Source of the DNA: JAMCRM01 sp041685075
GTDB taxonomy: Bacteria > Acidobacteriota > Terriglobia > Bryobacterales > Bryobacteraceae
Direction of reading: 5' to 3'
Assembly (NCBI GenBank): GCA_041685075.1
Contig: JAWLGN010000295.1
Coordinates: 1 to 6,927 of the forward strand
Length of the DNA: 6,927 bases
Part shown: positions 1 to 5,003 of the stretch, piece by piece
Layout of the letters: every line of letters starts with the position of its first letter
How positions within the stretch are numbered: the first letter of the stretch is position 1
Program-made: the position numbers and the translations under genes
Notes under the pieces: model-generated
What the model was told of the DNA's origin: nothing
The model's database searches: none
Seen by the model: the letters and a program-made list of their open reading frames with translations, nothing else

Positions 1-1
1 G

Positions 2-817
2 AAGTGGATTGTGCAACTTGCGTTTTTCCCGGATCGCACTAGCTGGTGGACGAAAAAGCACCCACTGATCTGTGTTCGGGATGGTGACAGCGACCAGGTC
101 GAGTTCCGAATTACTGACGAGCAGAAATGCAGGGTCACCCGAAACGGCACGCTGCTGCAAGAGCACCCGACGTTCCTCTACCACCTGAACGCCTGGAACT
201 ATGTGCAATTTGAGGCCGTGATCGGCAACCCGGGAAGCTGGGCCATCACGGTGAACAAGGCCCTGATTCTCTCCGGGCTCGGCAACACGCAAGATACCGC
301 AAACCCGAGTGCCGACAGAGTGGCCATCTACCTAAACGTGGGCCTGGCGGTTGACGACCTGCTGATCATGGATGGCAGCGGGCCGGCGCCGTATAACACG
401 GTGATTCCAGACTGCCGCGTGATTTGCTGCTGGCCTGACGCGCAGGGCGCAGCGGCGGACTGGACGCCGAGCGCCGGCACCGCTGTTGAATGCGTGGATG
501 ACGCCCCAGGGCCCGACGACGACAGCACCTACATTTCGGCCGCGGCAATTGGTGCGCGGCACTCGTTCCGCTTCGGTCTGCCGGCCGACATGCCCGGCCA
601 GATCCACTCCGTACGACGCGTGATCATGCATCGCAAAGACGACGCCGGAGAGCGCGAGATCGGCATGTACTGCGGAGGCGAAGCCAGCCCCAACATCCCC
701 CAGTCCGACTCCTATCTAAACGCGATTCAGCAGTTGGACTTGGACCCGAGCACGGGCCTGGCCTGGACCCGCGAGGGCCTGGCGGCCACCGACTTTGGCA
801 CGGAGGTACGCAGCTAA
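2..817 (+). CDS. Phage virion protein with LamG-like fold, 5' partial
   Basis: The reading frame is open to the left edge (codons AAG TGG ATT precede the first possible start, GTG at 11), so the gene very likely begins upstream. Numbered from that GTG, residues about 62-86 (WNYVQFEAVIGNPGSW then ITVN) and 114-122 (VDDLLIMDGSG) have the pattern of concanavalin A/LamG-like jelly-roll domains: an aromatic core strand and an acidic 'DDL..D..G' strand. Residues 150-180 (WTPSAGT, then DDDSTYIS) and 197-268 match the layout I know from hypothetical phage structural proteins placed in tail or fibre gene clusters. It probably forms part of the virion surface and may bind carbohydrate; that role is inferred. 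It lies first in the late operon and carries the Shine-Dalgarno sequence of the next gene (GGAGG, 802-806) in its last codons. The family call is by pattern only; the exact virion role is unknown. Confidence 0.7.
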   Translation, partial: KWIVQLAFFPDRTSWWTKKHPLICVRDGDSDQVEFRITDEQKCRVTRNGTLLQEHPTFLYHLNAWNYVQFEAVIGNPGSWAITVNKALILSGLGNTQDTANPSADRVAIYLNVGLAVDDLLIMDGSGPAPYNTVIPDCRVICCWPDAQGAAADWTPSAGTAVECVDDAPGPDDDSTYISAAAIGARHSFRFGLPADMPGQIHSVRRVIMHRKDDAGEREIGMYCGGEASPNIPQSDSYLNAIQQLDLDPSTGLAWTREGLAATDFGTEVRS

Positions 818-819
818 CA

Positions 820-969
820 ATGGCCGCTCGGACCACACAGGAGACCATCGAGTTGCTGTATAACACCGAGCCAGCCGCTCGCGTGACTCAGGACACACTC
901 GAAATTCTAGCGCCGAACGGATACGATTACGCCGGTGGCCAGACGGCGCAAGGCGACTTCGTGTATTAA
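820..969 (+). CDS. Small 'RVTQ'-motif phage protein (49 aa)
   Basis: ATG at 820 opens a 49-residue frame ending at TAA 967-969. It starts 2 bases after the stop of the LamG-like gene and has a GGAGG at 802-806, 13 bases upstream. The protein begins MAARTTQETIELLYNTEPAA and continues with RVTQDTLEIL (residues 21-30). Short proteins carrying 'aRvTQ..lEvL' beta-strand-like units are often encoded next to LamG-like virion proteins in prophages, which supports a real gene and a virion-associated role. There is no signal peptide or membrane segment. The two 'TQ.t.E.L' units (residues 6-13 and 23-30: TQETIELL and TQDTLEIL) look like a small internal repeat. Its function is unknown; confidence rests on the start context, position and motif. 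Confidence 0.65.
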   Translation: MAARTTQETIELLYNTEPAARVTQDTLEILAPNGYDYAGGQTAQGDFVY

Positions 970-980
970 CCGAGGCAACC

Positions 981-1160
981 ATGATCCGCACCCGCACTCT
1001 TGGACAAACTGCCCAGATCGCCAACGACGCCGAGCCACCCTTCCAGCAAGGCGCCGCCGGCGCAGTCTCCGCGCTGGCCGCACGCTACCCGATGCAAACC
1101 CTGGCCGTGGCTCTGATCATCGGGGCCATGATCGGCGGCTCGCTGCTGGGACGCCGCTGA
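981..1160 (+). CDS. Small single-span membrane protein, DUF883/YqjD-like C-terminus (59 aa)
   Basis: ATG at 981 follows a GAGG at 972-975 with 5 bases of spacing. The 59-residue product has a polar N-terminal half (MIRTRTLGQTAQIANDAEPP) and one hydrophobic helix at about residues 40-56 (TLAVALIIGAMIGGSLL) that ends in GRR. The arrangement 'ARYP...(A/G-rich helix)..RR' resembles the C-terminal anchor of ElaB/YqjD/DUF883 proteins, but the long helical part of that family is missing. In a phage late operon it could be a membrane component of the virion or a small lysis protein; neither can be decided from sequence. Its TGA overlaps the ATG of the HNH gene by one base, so the two are probably translationally coupled. 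Confidence 0.6.
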   Translation: MIRTRTLGQTAQIANDAEPPFQQGAAGAVSALAARYPMQTLAVALIIGAMIGGSLLGRR

Positions 1161-2032
1161 TGGCCGTACGTCGCATGACGGCCGCGGACCGGCTGCGCGC
1201 GGCAACGCGCCGCCTGGCTGAAGCCAGAGACGAGTTCCGCGCGGCGCGGACGCCGGAGGAGACCGCCGCGGCCCTGGGCAAGCTCGATCGAATCCAGAGG
1301 GAGCTGCAAGCCGCCCGCGAAGAGCGGCTCACCCAGCCAAGGAAACCTGGCCGCGTCTACACGATCCCGAACCCCACGGTGCCCGGCGAGCTCCGTCCGG
1401 CCGTCCTGGTCACCGACCGCGCCCTGCGCTACCGCGCCGTCCGGAACGCGCCGCCCGGGCCGCGCCGCTGCCACTACTGCGGCAGCCGCCAGAACGTCGA
1501 GGTTGAGCACGTCGACGGCCACGAAGAGAACACCTGGCCGGACAACCTCACGTGGGCGTGCCGTCGCTGCAACACAAAAAAGGGCATTGCCTTTCGGAAT
1601 GCCGGCGCCGGCCGGCTCACCCGCCAGTTCAACCCCCCGGCGTCGTTCGCCATTCCGGCCGCCGGACTGGCGGGGCGGCGTGCCGGCCAGGCCGCAAGGA
1701 AAGCCGGCAAGCTGCCGTTCGGCACCTTTGACGACTGGCTCAAGAAACAGCTTCCGTTGCTGGCCGTCGAACCGACCGGCGCCGAGGTGCGCGCGATGCG
1801 CCAGGCGTTCCACGCCGGCCTCCGGCAGCGTAACCCCGGCGGTGCGCGCAACTTGGCCCAGTGGCTGAACGCGGTTCTGAGCCTTAAAGGCGAGAGTTCA
1901 GTCATGGGGCTACAGGAAGCCATCGCCATGGTGCATGCCACGCCGCACGCGAAGCGCAGCGAATTCGCCGCCGAGATCTGGCGGCGCCGCCGCGCGCGCG
2001 GCACCGACAAAAGAGAGGAGGTTCCGTTCTGA
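1160..2032 (+). CDS. HNH endonuclease family protein (290 aa)
   Basis: I chose ATG 1160 because it overlaps the previous stop by one base (TGATG) and has GGGA at 1148-1151. An upstream extension of the frame would run over two other genes. Residues about 8-57 are a charged, Arg/Ala/Glu-rich helix that may form a coiled coil. The HNH core is at about 104-142: a zinc-binding pair C104-x2-C107, the catalytic-strand EHVDG with H117, N129 in the DNL turn, and a second pair C134-x2-C137 followed by N138. So it is an HNH nuclease with a treble-clef zinc knuckle, expected to nick or cut DNA. The C-terminal 150 residues are basic (GRRAGQAARKAGK, RRRRARG) and unrecognised. HNH proteins in phage late regions can help terminase cut DNA, act as homing nucleases, or be dispensable passengers; the position between structural and lysis genes does not decide this. 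An AGGAGG at 2016-2021 near its end serves the next gene. Confidence 0.8.
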   Translation: MAVRRMTAADRLRAATRRLAEARDEFRAARTPEETAAALGKLDRIQRELQAAREERLTQPRKPGRVYTIPNPTVPGELRPAVLVTDRALRYRAVRNAPPGPRRCHYCGSRQNVEVEHVDGHEENTWPDNLTWACRRCNTKKGIAFRNAGAGRLTRQFNPPASFAIPAAGLAGRRAGQAARKAGKLPFGTFDDWLKKQLPLLAVEPTGAEVRAMRQAFHAGLRQRNPGGARNLAQWLNAVLSLKGESSVMGLQEAIAMVHATPHAKRSEFAAEIWRRRRARGTDKREEVPF

Positions 2033-2520
2033 TGAGCCTGGTAGAAGATTTGGCTGCCGCCATCGCGCGCTTCGAAGGTTACTACAAACCCGGCAGCCTG
2101 GCGCAGCGAAACAACAATCCCGGCAACTTGCGAAGCTGGGGAGACTATCCCGTGGTGGATGGCTACGCCCAGTTCCCCGACCCCGAGACTGGATGGCGAG
2201 CGTTGCGCCGGCAGGTCGAACTCAACATCGGCCGCGGCCTGAACCTCAACGAGTTCTTCAGCGGGAAACCGGGCGTCTACCCCGGCTATGCTCCAGCCGC
2301 GGACGCCAACAACCCGCGTCACTACGCGGCGACGGTGGCCGGCTGGCTGGGCATTTCGCCCGACGTTCCGTTGGCGGCCGTAAACCCTCTCGAGCCGGTA
2401 GGAAGTAGCCCCAGCCTGCCGGCGCTGGAATTGCCGGGGCCGGACGTGCCCGCCTGGCTGCCGTTGGCGGCCGTGGCGGTCGGCGCCGTGTCGATCGGCG
2501 TTCTACTGTTCTCTGACTGA
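2032..2520 (+). CDS. Lysozyme-like virion/endolysin protein with C-terminal membrane anchor (162 aa)
   Basis: ATG 2032 overlaps the HNH stop by one base and has a perfect AGGAGG ten bases upstream. Residues 11-34 (IARFEGYY, then RNNNPGNLR) and 44-63 (GYAQFPDPETGWRALRRQ) match the 'FEG...NNPGNLR...F.....G..AL' pattern of lysozyme-like phage virion proteins; E15 is the obvious candidate catalytic acid. Residues 93-108 (NNPRHYAATVAGWLGI) fit the last helix of that fold. After a Pro-rich linker (about 115-141) there is a single hydrophobic helix at about 142-160 ending FSD, so the protein is probably tail-anchored. It likely cuts peptidoglycan, either at entry as a virion enzyme or at lysis. A cytoplasmic N-terminal domain on a C-terminal anchor would need to be flipped or carried in a virion membrane to reach its substrate, which is unusual for a plain endolysin. 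Confidence 0.75.
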   Translation: MSLVEDLAAAIARFEGYYKPGSLAQRNNNPGNLRSWGDYPVVDGYAQFPDPETGWRALRRQVELNIGRGLNLNEFFSGKPGVYPGYAPAADANNPRHYAATVAGWLGISPDVPLAAVNPLEPVGSSPSLPALELPGPDVPAWLPLAAVAVGAVSIGVLLFSD

Positions 2521-2528
2521 GGTACGAA

Positions 2529-2783
2529 ATGGTCTTAAACGTCAACCAAAAGGGAGAGATCCTCTTCAACGGCGAGCCGTGGCTGCTCGCCGCATTCCTG
2601 GCCCGGCGGCCGGCGCAGTTGGTGCAGCCGTTTGAAGCCCGGATGATGCCATACCCGTTCCAACTCGAACTCGCGGACGGTTCCACGGTGTGGGGCGAAC
2701 GTGGAGATTTTCTTGTGAAGGGCCCCCAGGGGTACTGCAAAGTCTCCGCGCAGGAATTCGCGGAGAAATACAAGCTGGTGTGA
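2529..2783 (+). CDS. Small PGDYG-like phage protein (84 aa)
   Basis: ATG 2529 follows a TGAGGT (2518-2523) that includes the stop of the previous gene, a good Shine-Dalgarno at 5-6 bases. The 84-residue product is soluble, with no signal or membrane helix. Its C-terminal half, residues about 54-84 (VWGERGDFLVKGPQGYCKVS, then AQEFAEKYKLV), follows the 'G(D/E)(F/Y)(L/V)V..P.G....V....F...Y' pattern of the small PGDYG-type proteins found in phages. The molecular role of that group is not known. It sits between the lysozyme-like gene and the secreted small protein, with 2 bases to the next start, so it belongs to the same operon. The family match is moderate and made by eye. Confidence 0.6.
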   Translation: MVLNVNQKGEILFNGEPWLLAAFLARRPAQLVQPFEARMMPYPFQLELADGSTVWGERGDFLVKGPQGYCKVSAQEFAEKYKLV

Positions 2784-2785
2784 CC

Positions 2786-3217
2786 ATGACCGCGCTAACC
2801 CGTACCGTGTTTCTGTGTTTGCTGTTGCTGCTGGCCGTGCCGGTCGCTCAATCGGCTCAGCCGGCGCCGGAACCGCCCAACATCTGGAAGACCATCACCG
2901 ACGAGCAAAACATCACCCTGGCCGCCTACGTCCTGGCCAACGTGGCCGACGCCGGCACGGACTGGACGTGGACGTTCCAGGGCCGCACCTACCATGTGAG
3001 CGCCGTACGCCGCTGCTCGTTCGTGGGAGGCACGCTCGGTGGCGCCCTGGCCATCTCCCATTACTTCCCGCGGTACCGGAAGTTGGTGACGGCCGGCCTG
3101 GTGGTGGGCAGCGCCATCCTGGCCGGCCGGGCGTATGGCCACACTCTCACGCGCGGACCCACGCCGGCGCTGCCGCTTGCGGAACGCGGGATGGTTTTTG
3201 CGGTTCGCCTGAGGTGA
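2786..3217 (+). CDS. Exported or membrane small protein, function unknown (143 aa)
   Basis: The start is ATG 2786, two bases after the previous stop; an in-frame extension upstream would run through the previous gene. Residues 1-24 form a classical signal peptide (basic T/R start, FLCLLLLLAVPV core, then AQSA with likely cleavage near 23-24). The mature part begins with a Pro-rich stretch, then WKTITDEQNITLAAYVLANVADA, an aromatic segment DWTWTFQGRTYH (59-70), and one or two hydrophobic segments at about 79-91 and 101-114. So it is probably inserted in or facing the outside of the inner membrane. There is no strong ribosome site, suggesting coupling to the upstream gene. I do not recognise the family. 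Beside the lysozyme-like and holin-like genes a lysis or superinfection role is possible, but no spanin features (lipobox, long coiled coil) are present. Confidence 0.6.
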   Translation: MTALTRTVFLCLLLLLAVPVAQSAQPAPEPPNIWKTITDEQNITLAAYVLANVADAGTDWTWTFQGRTYHVSAVRRCSFVGGTLGGALAISHYFPRYRKLVTAGLVVGSAILAGRAYGHTLTRGPTPALPLAERGMVFAVRLR

Positions 3218-3221
3218 GACT

Positions 3222-3659
3222 ATGCTGGGCAAACTGAAACGCAGAATTGCCGCCGCGGCCCTCGGTTCGTTGCTCAAATCCCTGGCCCGCGACAAACCGA
3301 CCAGCACTACCATCAGCGGAATTATCGCGGGTGCCATCCTGGCCGTGCCAGGCCTGGACCTGACGGCCTTGATCGAGGGCGAGCCGTCACAGGTTGCACG
3401 TGTAGTGGCCGGCGTCCTGGTTGCCACTCTGGGATATCTCGCCGGCAAGGAAACGGCCGGCGGCCGGAAAACACTGGTGGGTGTGATCGCCGGTGCCGCC
3501 TATTCTGTCCAGGGCAGTCTCGAGGCCCTGACCACCGGCGTGGTGATCGCGCTTTTAGGATATTTCACCGGCCAGCCGGCCCGGCCCGCACCACTGCAAC
3601 AGGCGGAGCTGGCTGAGGCGGCAAAACCGGTCCCGCCGGATGACCCGGCGCCGCGTTGA
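3222..3659 (+). CDS. Holin-like membrane protein with internal duplication (145 aa)
   Basis: ATG 3222 has a strong Shine-Dalgarno (GAGGTGAG, 3211-3218) overlapping the previous stop. After a basic amphipathic N-terminus (MLGKLKRRIAAAALGSLLKS) there are hydrophobic segments at about 30-50, 59-75, 85-97 and 103-117, and a Pro/Ala-rich acidic tail. Residues 32-75 and 86-117 look like two copies of one unit: GIIAGAILAV...GVLVATLGYLAG versus GVIAGAAYSV...GVVIALLGYFTG, the second about 12 residues shorter. Small multi-span proteins following a lysozyme-like gene are commonly holins, which form the inner-membrane lesion at lysis, so that is my best guess. It is also consistent with a virion membrane protein. 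This is the last gene of the left cassette; a 71-base gap separates it from the toxin-antitoxin genes. Confidence 0.6.
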   Translation: MLGKLKRRIAAAALGSLLKSLARDKPTSTTISGIIAGAILAVPGLDLTALIEGEPSQVARVVAGVLVATLGYLAGKETAGGRKTLVGVIAGAAYSVQGSLEALTTGVVIALLGYFTGQPARPAPLQQAELAEAAKPVPPDDPAPR

Positions 3660-3715
3660 TTCTGCGCTGCTCCAGGGGCCGCCAGCACGCCCGGCAAAAC
3701 CCTCCGTCTTTGCCT

Positions 3716-3721
3716 TATGAT
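3716..3721 (+). promoter_or_regulatory. Possible -10 element of the toxin-antitoxin operon
   Basis: In the 71-base gap between the holin-like gene and the antitoxin there is TATGAT (5 of 6 to the sigma70 -10 consensus), ten bases before the ATG at 3731. I see no good -35 at the right spacing, so this is a weak call. The gap also holds AGGA at 3722-3725, the likely ribosome site. If the -10 is real, the transcript leader would be only a few bases long. No clear terminator hairpin is visible in the gap. Confidence 0.3.
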
Positions 3722-3730
3722 AGGAACAGG

Positions 3731-3928
3731 ATGGCCACTCGCAAACAGCCGCCTAAAATCGTCACCCTTCGGATCAATCCTGAGCAGTTGACCGAAGATG
3801 AGGCCGATTTCCTGTTCTATCTGAAGCACAAGAACGATCGTCGCTACACGCTGGATCAGGTAGCAGAGGAGTTTGGCTATGAGGTGGACCGTTCACCTGG
3901 CAGAAAGCGCACGCGCCGATCTGCGTGA
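3731..3928 (+). CDS. Putative antitoxin paired with a RelE/ParE-family toxin (65 aa)
   Basis: The start is ATG 3731, with AGGA five bases upstream; an in-frame extension to 3656 would only overlap the previous gene's end. The product begins with a basic stretch (MATRKQPPKIVTLRIN), then PEQLTEDEADFLFYLKHKND, then YTLDQVAEEFGYEV, and ends in a basic tail (SPGRKRTRRSA). I do not recognise it as RelB, HigA or Phd. The call is by position: it lies just before, and overlaps by 50 bases, a RelE-type toxin gene, as antitoxins commonly do. The segment 41-53 could be a short helix-turn-helix-like or toxin-binding helix. If it is an antitoxin it should bind the toxin and repress the shared promoter; this is inference. 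Base composition here looks lower in GC than in the phage genes, suggesting separate acquisition. Confidence 0.55.
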   Translation: MATRKQPPKIVTLRINPEQLTEDEADFLFYLKHKNDRRYTLDQVAEEFGYEVDRSPGRKRTRRSA

Positions 3929-4142
3929 GCTTCCTGACCGCATCCGGCTTCAGGTGTTCAAGAAGATCGCGACCCTTGAAGAAGATCCCTTCCCCCACGG
4001 TTGCAAAAAGTTGAACACACCGAGCGAACTGTACAGGCTTCGAAGCGGCGATTATCGCATCGTATACGCTGTACTGCGGCAAAGCCGGATTGTGGATGTG
4101 ATTCGGGCCCGCAACCGGAAGCACGCTTACCGTGGCCTCTGA
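3879..4142 (+). CDS. RelE/ParE-family toxin (87 aa)
   Basis: I chose ATG 3879, not TTG 3873, because a strong GAGGAG (3866-3871) lies seven bases before it, inside the antitoxin gene. The product starts MRWTVHLAESARADLRELPD, the usual first strand and helix of the family. It continues with KKIATLEEDPFPHGCKKL (28-45), YRLRSGDYRIVYAV (52-65) and a C-terminal RARNRKHAYR (76-85). Residues K43/K44, R53, R60, R80 and Y84 sit where RelE-type ribosome-dependent mRNA interferases carry their basic and tyrosine residues; the usual His before the last Arg is Asn (N79). It should stop translation by cutting mRNA at the ribosome, or, if closer to ParE, poison gyrase; the fold does not settle which. Length is normal. 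The next gene starts on the base after its stop. Confidence 0.82.
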   Translation: MRWTVHLAESARADLRELPDRIRLQVFKKIATLEEDPFPHGCKKLNTPSELYRLRSGDYRIVYAVLRQSRIVDVIRARNRKHAYRGL

Positions 4143-4736
4143 ATGACTCGTACCGCCATCTATGCCCGTGTCAGCACGGCTGATCAAACCTGCTCACAGC
4201 AGCTCGCCGAACTCCGCAGTTATGTTGCAGCTCGACGCTGGGAGTTGCAGGGCGAATACGTGGACCAAGCCAGCGGCACGAAGGTAGACCGGCCAGCGAT
4301 GAAACGGCTGTTTGCCGCCGCGCGCCGGCGCCAGATCGATGTCATCTGCGTTTCCAAGATGGACCGTTGGGGCCGGTCCCTGGCGAACTTCGTGAGCACC
4401 GTTCAGGAGTTGACTGCGCTCGGAGTCCGCTTCATCGCTACATCCCAAGGGATCGACACCGACGAATCGAACCCAACTTCTCGCCTACTGCTGAACCTGC
4501 TGGCCGCGTTCGCCGAATTCGAACGCGAGTTGATCGTCGAGCGCACGCGCGCGGGCCTGGAGCGCGCGCGCCGGCAAGGAAAGCAGATCGGCCGCCCGCG
4601 GCGGATCGTTGACGTGAAGGCCGCTGCACGGCTACACGCCCGTGGCATGAGCATGGCCGAGATCTCCCGCCGGCTGAAGGTCAGCAGCAGGACCATTCAG
4701 AGACGATTGGCATCGCAAACACAGGCGCAGAAATAG
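4143..4736 (+). CDS. Serine recombinase, resolvase/invertase family (197 aa)
   Basis: The ATG at 4143 touches the toxin's TGA (4140-4142), so translation is probably coupled; no clear ribosome site is seen. The catalytic N-terminal domain has YARVSTADQ with nucleophile S11 and R9, then the SKMDRWGRS motif (71-79) with R75 and R78. The long helix LLNLLAAFAEFERELIVERT (117-136) leads into the GKQIGRPRR arm (146-154). The C-terminal helix-turn-helix is at about 168-189 (RGMSMAEISRRLKVSSRTIQ). The length is usual for Tn3-type resolvases and Hin/Pin invertases. It cuts both strands at a paired site through a phosphoserine link and can resolve dimers or invert DNA. No invertible segment or obvious crossover site could be seen, so resolvase versus invertase is open. 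Its position in the toxin-antitoxin operon suggests a maintenance role for the element. Confidence 0.9.
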   Translation: MTRTAIYARVSTADQTCSQQLAELRSYVAARRWELQGEYVDQASGTKVDRPAMKRLFAAARRRQIDVICVSKMDRWGRSLANFVSTVQELTALGVRFIATSQGIDTDESNPTSRLLLNLLAAFAEFERELIVERTRAGLERARRQGKQIGRPRRIVDVKAAARLHARGMSMAEISRRLKVSSRTIQRRLASQTQAQK

Positions 4737-4737
4737 C

Positions 4738-4766
4738 TTGCTTTAGTGTTGTTCCCAATGTAGAAT
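4738..4766 (+). promoter_or_regulatory. Sigma70-like promoter for the small repeat protein
   Basis: TTGCTT (4738-4743), a 17-base spacer and TAGAAT (4761-4766) make a recognisable sigma70-type promoter: the -35 keeps TTG and the -10 matches 5 of 6. It begins one base after the serine recombinase stop, in the only AT-rich stretch of this area. The downstream ATG (4774) is just 8 bases from the end of the -10, so transcription would start at or next to the start codon and there is no room for a ribosome site. That fits a leaderless mRNA. Confidence 0.5.
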
Positions 4767-4773
4767 TCTTGCG

Positions 4774-5001
4774 ATGCCTCGACGATTAACTGCGGCGGAG
4801 ATTCGCGCGCTGCACGAGGCCCGCTCCAAGAAGCTCAGCCCGAAACGTCGGACCGAGATCGCGCGAGCCGCAGCCCTCGCACGCGCGGCGAGCTTGAGCC
4901 CCGAGCGCCGCAGCGAAATCGCTAGCATCGCTGGCGTCGCCGGAGCGAATAAGCGCTGGGGTCGTAAGAGCGACCGGCGCACCCAGCGAACACGCGGATG
5001 A
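4774..5001 (+). CDS. Small basic protein of two 20-residue repeats (75 aa)
   Basis: ATG 4774 follows a likely promoter with no leader. The product is 75 residues, helical and very basic. Residues 21-40 and 41-60 are a tandem repeat: LSPKRRTEIA then RAAALARAAS, and LSPERRSEIA then SIAGVAGANK. It ends RWGRKSDRRTQRTRG. Short proteins with 'L(S/T)PERRSEIA..AA..RW' units recur in many GC-rich bacterial genomes and mobile elements, and I recognise the motif but know no proven function. The charge suggests nucleic-acid binding. It lies between the serine recombinase and the integrase; its stop is 2 bases from the integrase stop on the other strand, so the transcripts overlap or share a terminator that I cannot see. 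A recombination accessory or regulatory role is only a guess. Confidence 0.65.
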   Translation: MPRRLTAAEIRALHEARSKKLSPKRRTEIARAAALARAASLSPERRSEIASIAGVAGANKRWGRKSDRRTQRTRG

Positions 5002-5003
5002 GT

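Noticed and set aside
935..1159. Extending the HNH gene upstream to 935
   Set aside because: It would overlap the 49- and 59-residue genes in a different frame; ATG 1160 has the coupled TGATG arrangement and a ribosome site.
1474..2322. Long minus-strand frames opposite the HNH and lysozyme-like genes
   Set aside because: Arg/Pro/Ala-rich low-complexity translation without motifs, lying opposite genes with clear domains; treated as shadows.
3873..3878. TTG start at 3873 for the toxin
   Set aside because: ATG 3879 has the ideal spacing to GAGGAG at 3866-3871 and gives the expected first strand MRWTV.
4143..4736. Idea that the serine recombinase flips a nearby segment (phase variation)
   Set aside because: I found no pair of inverted repeats flanking a promoter or fibre gene within the window.
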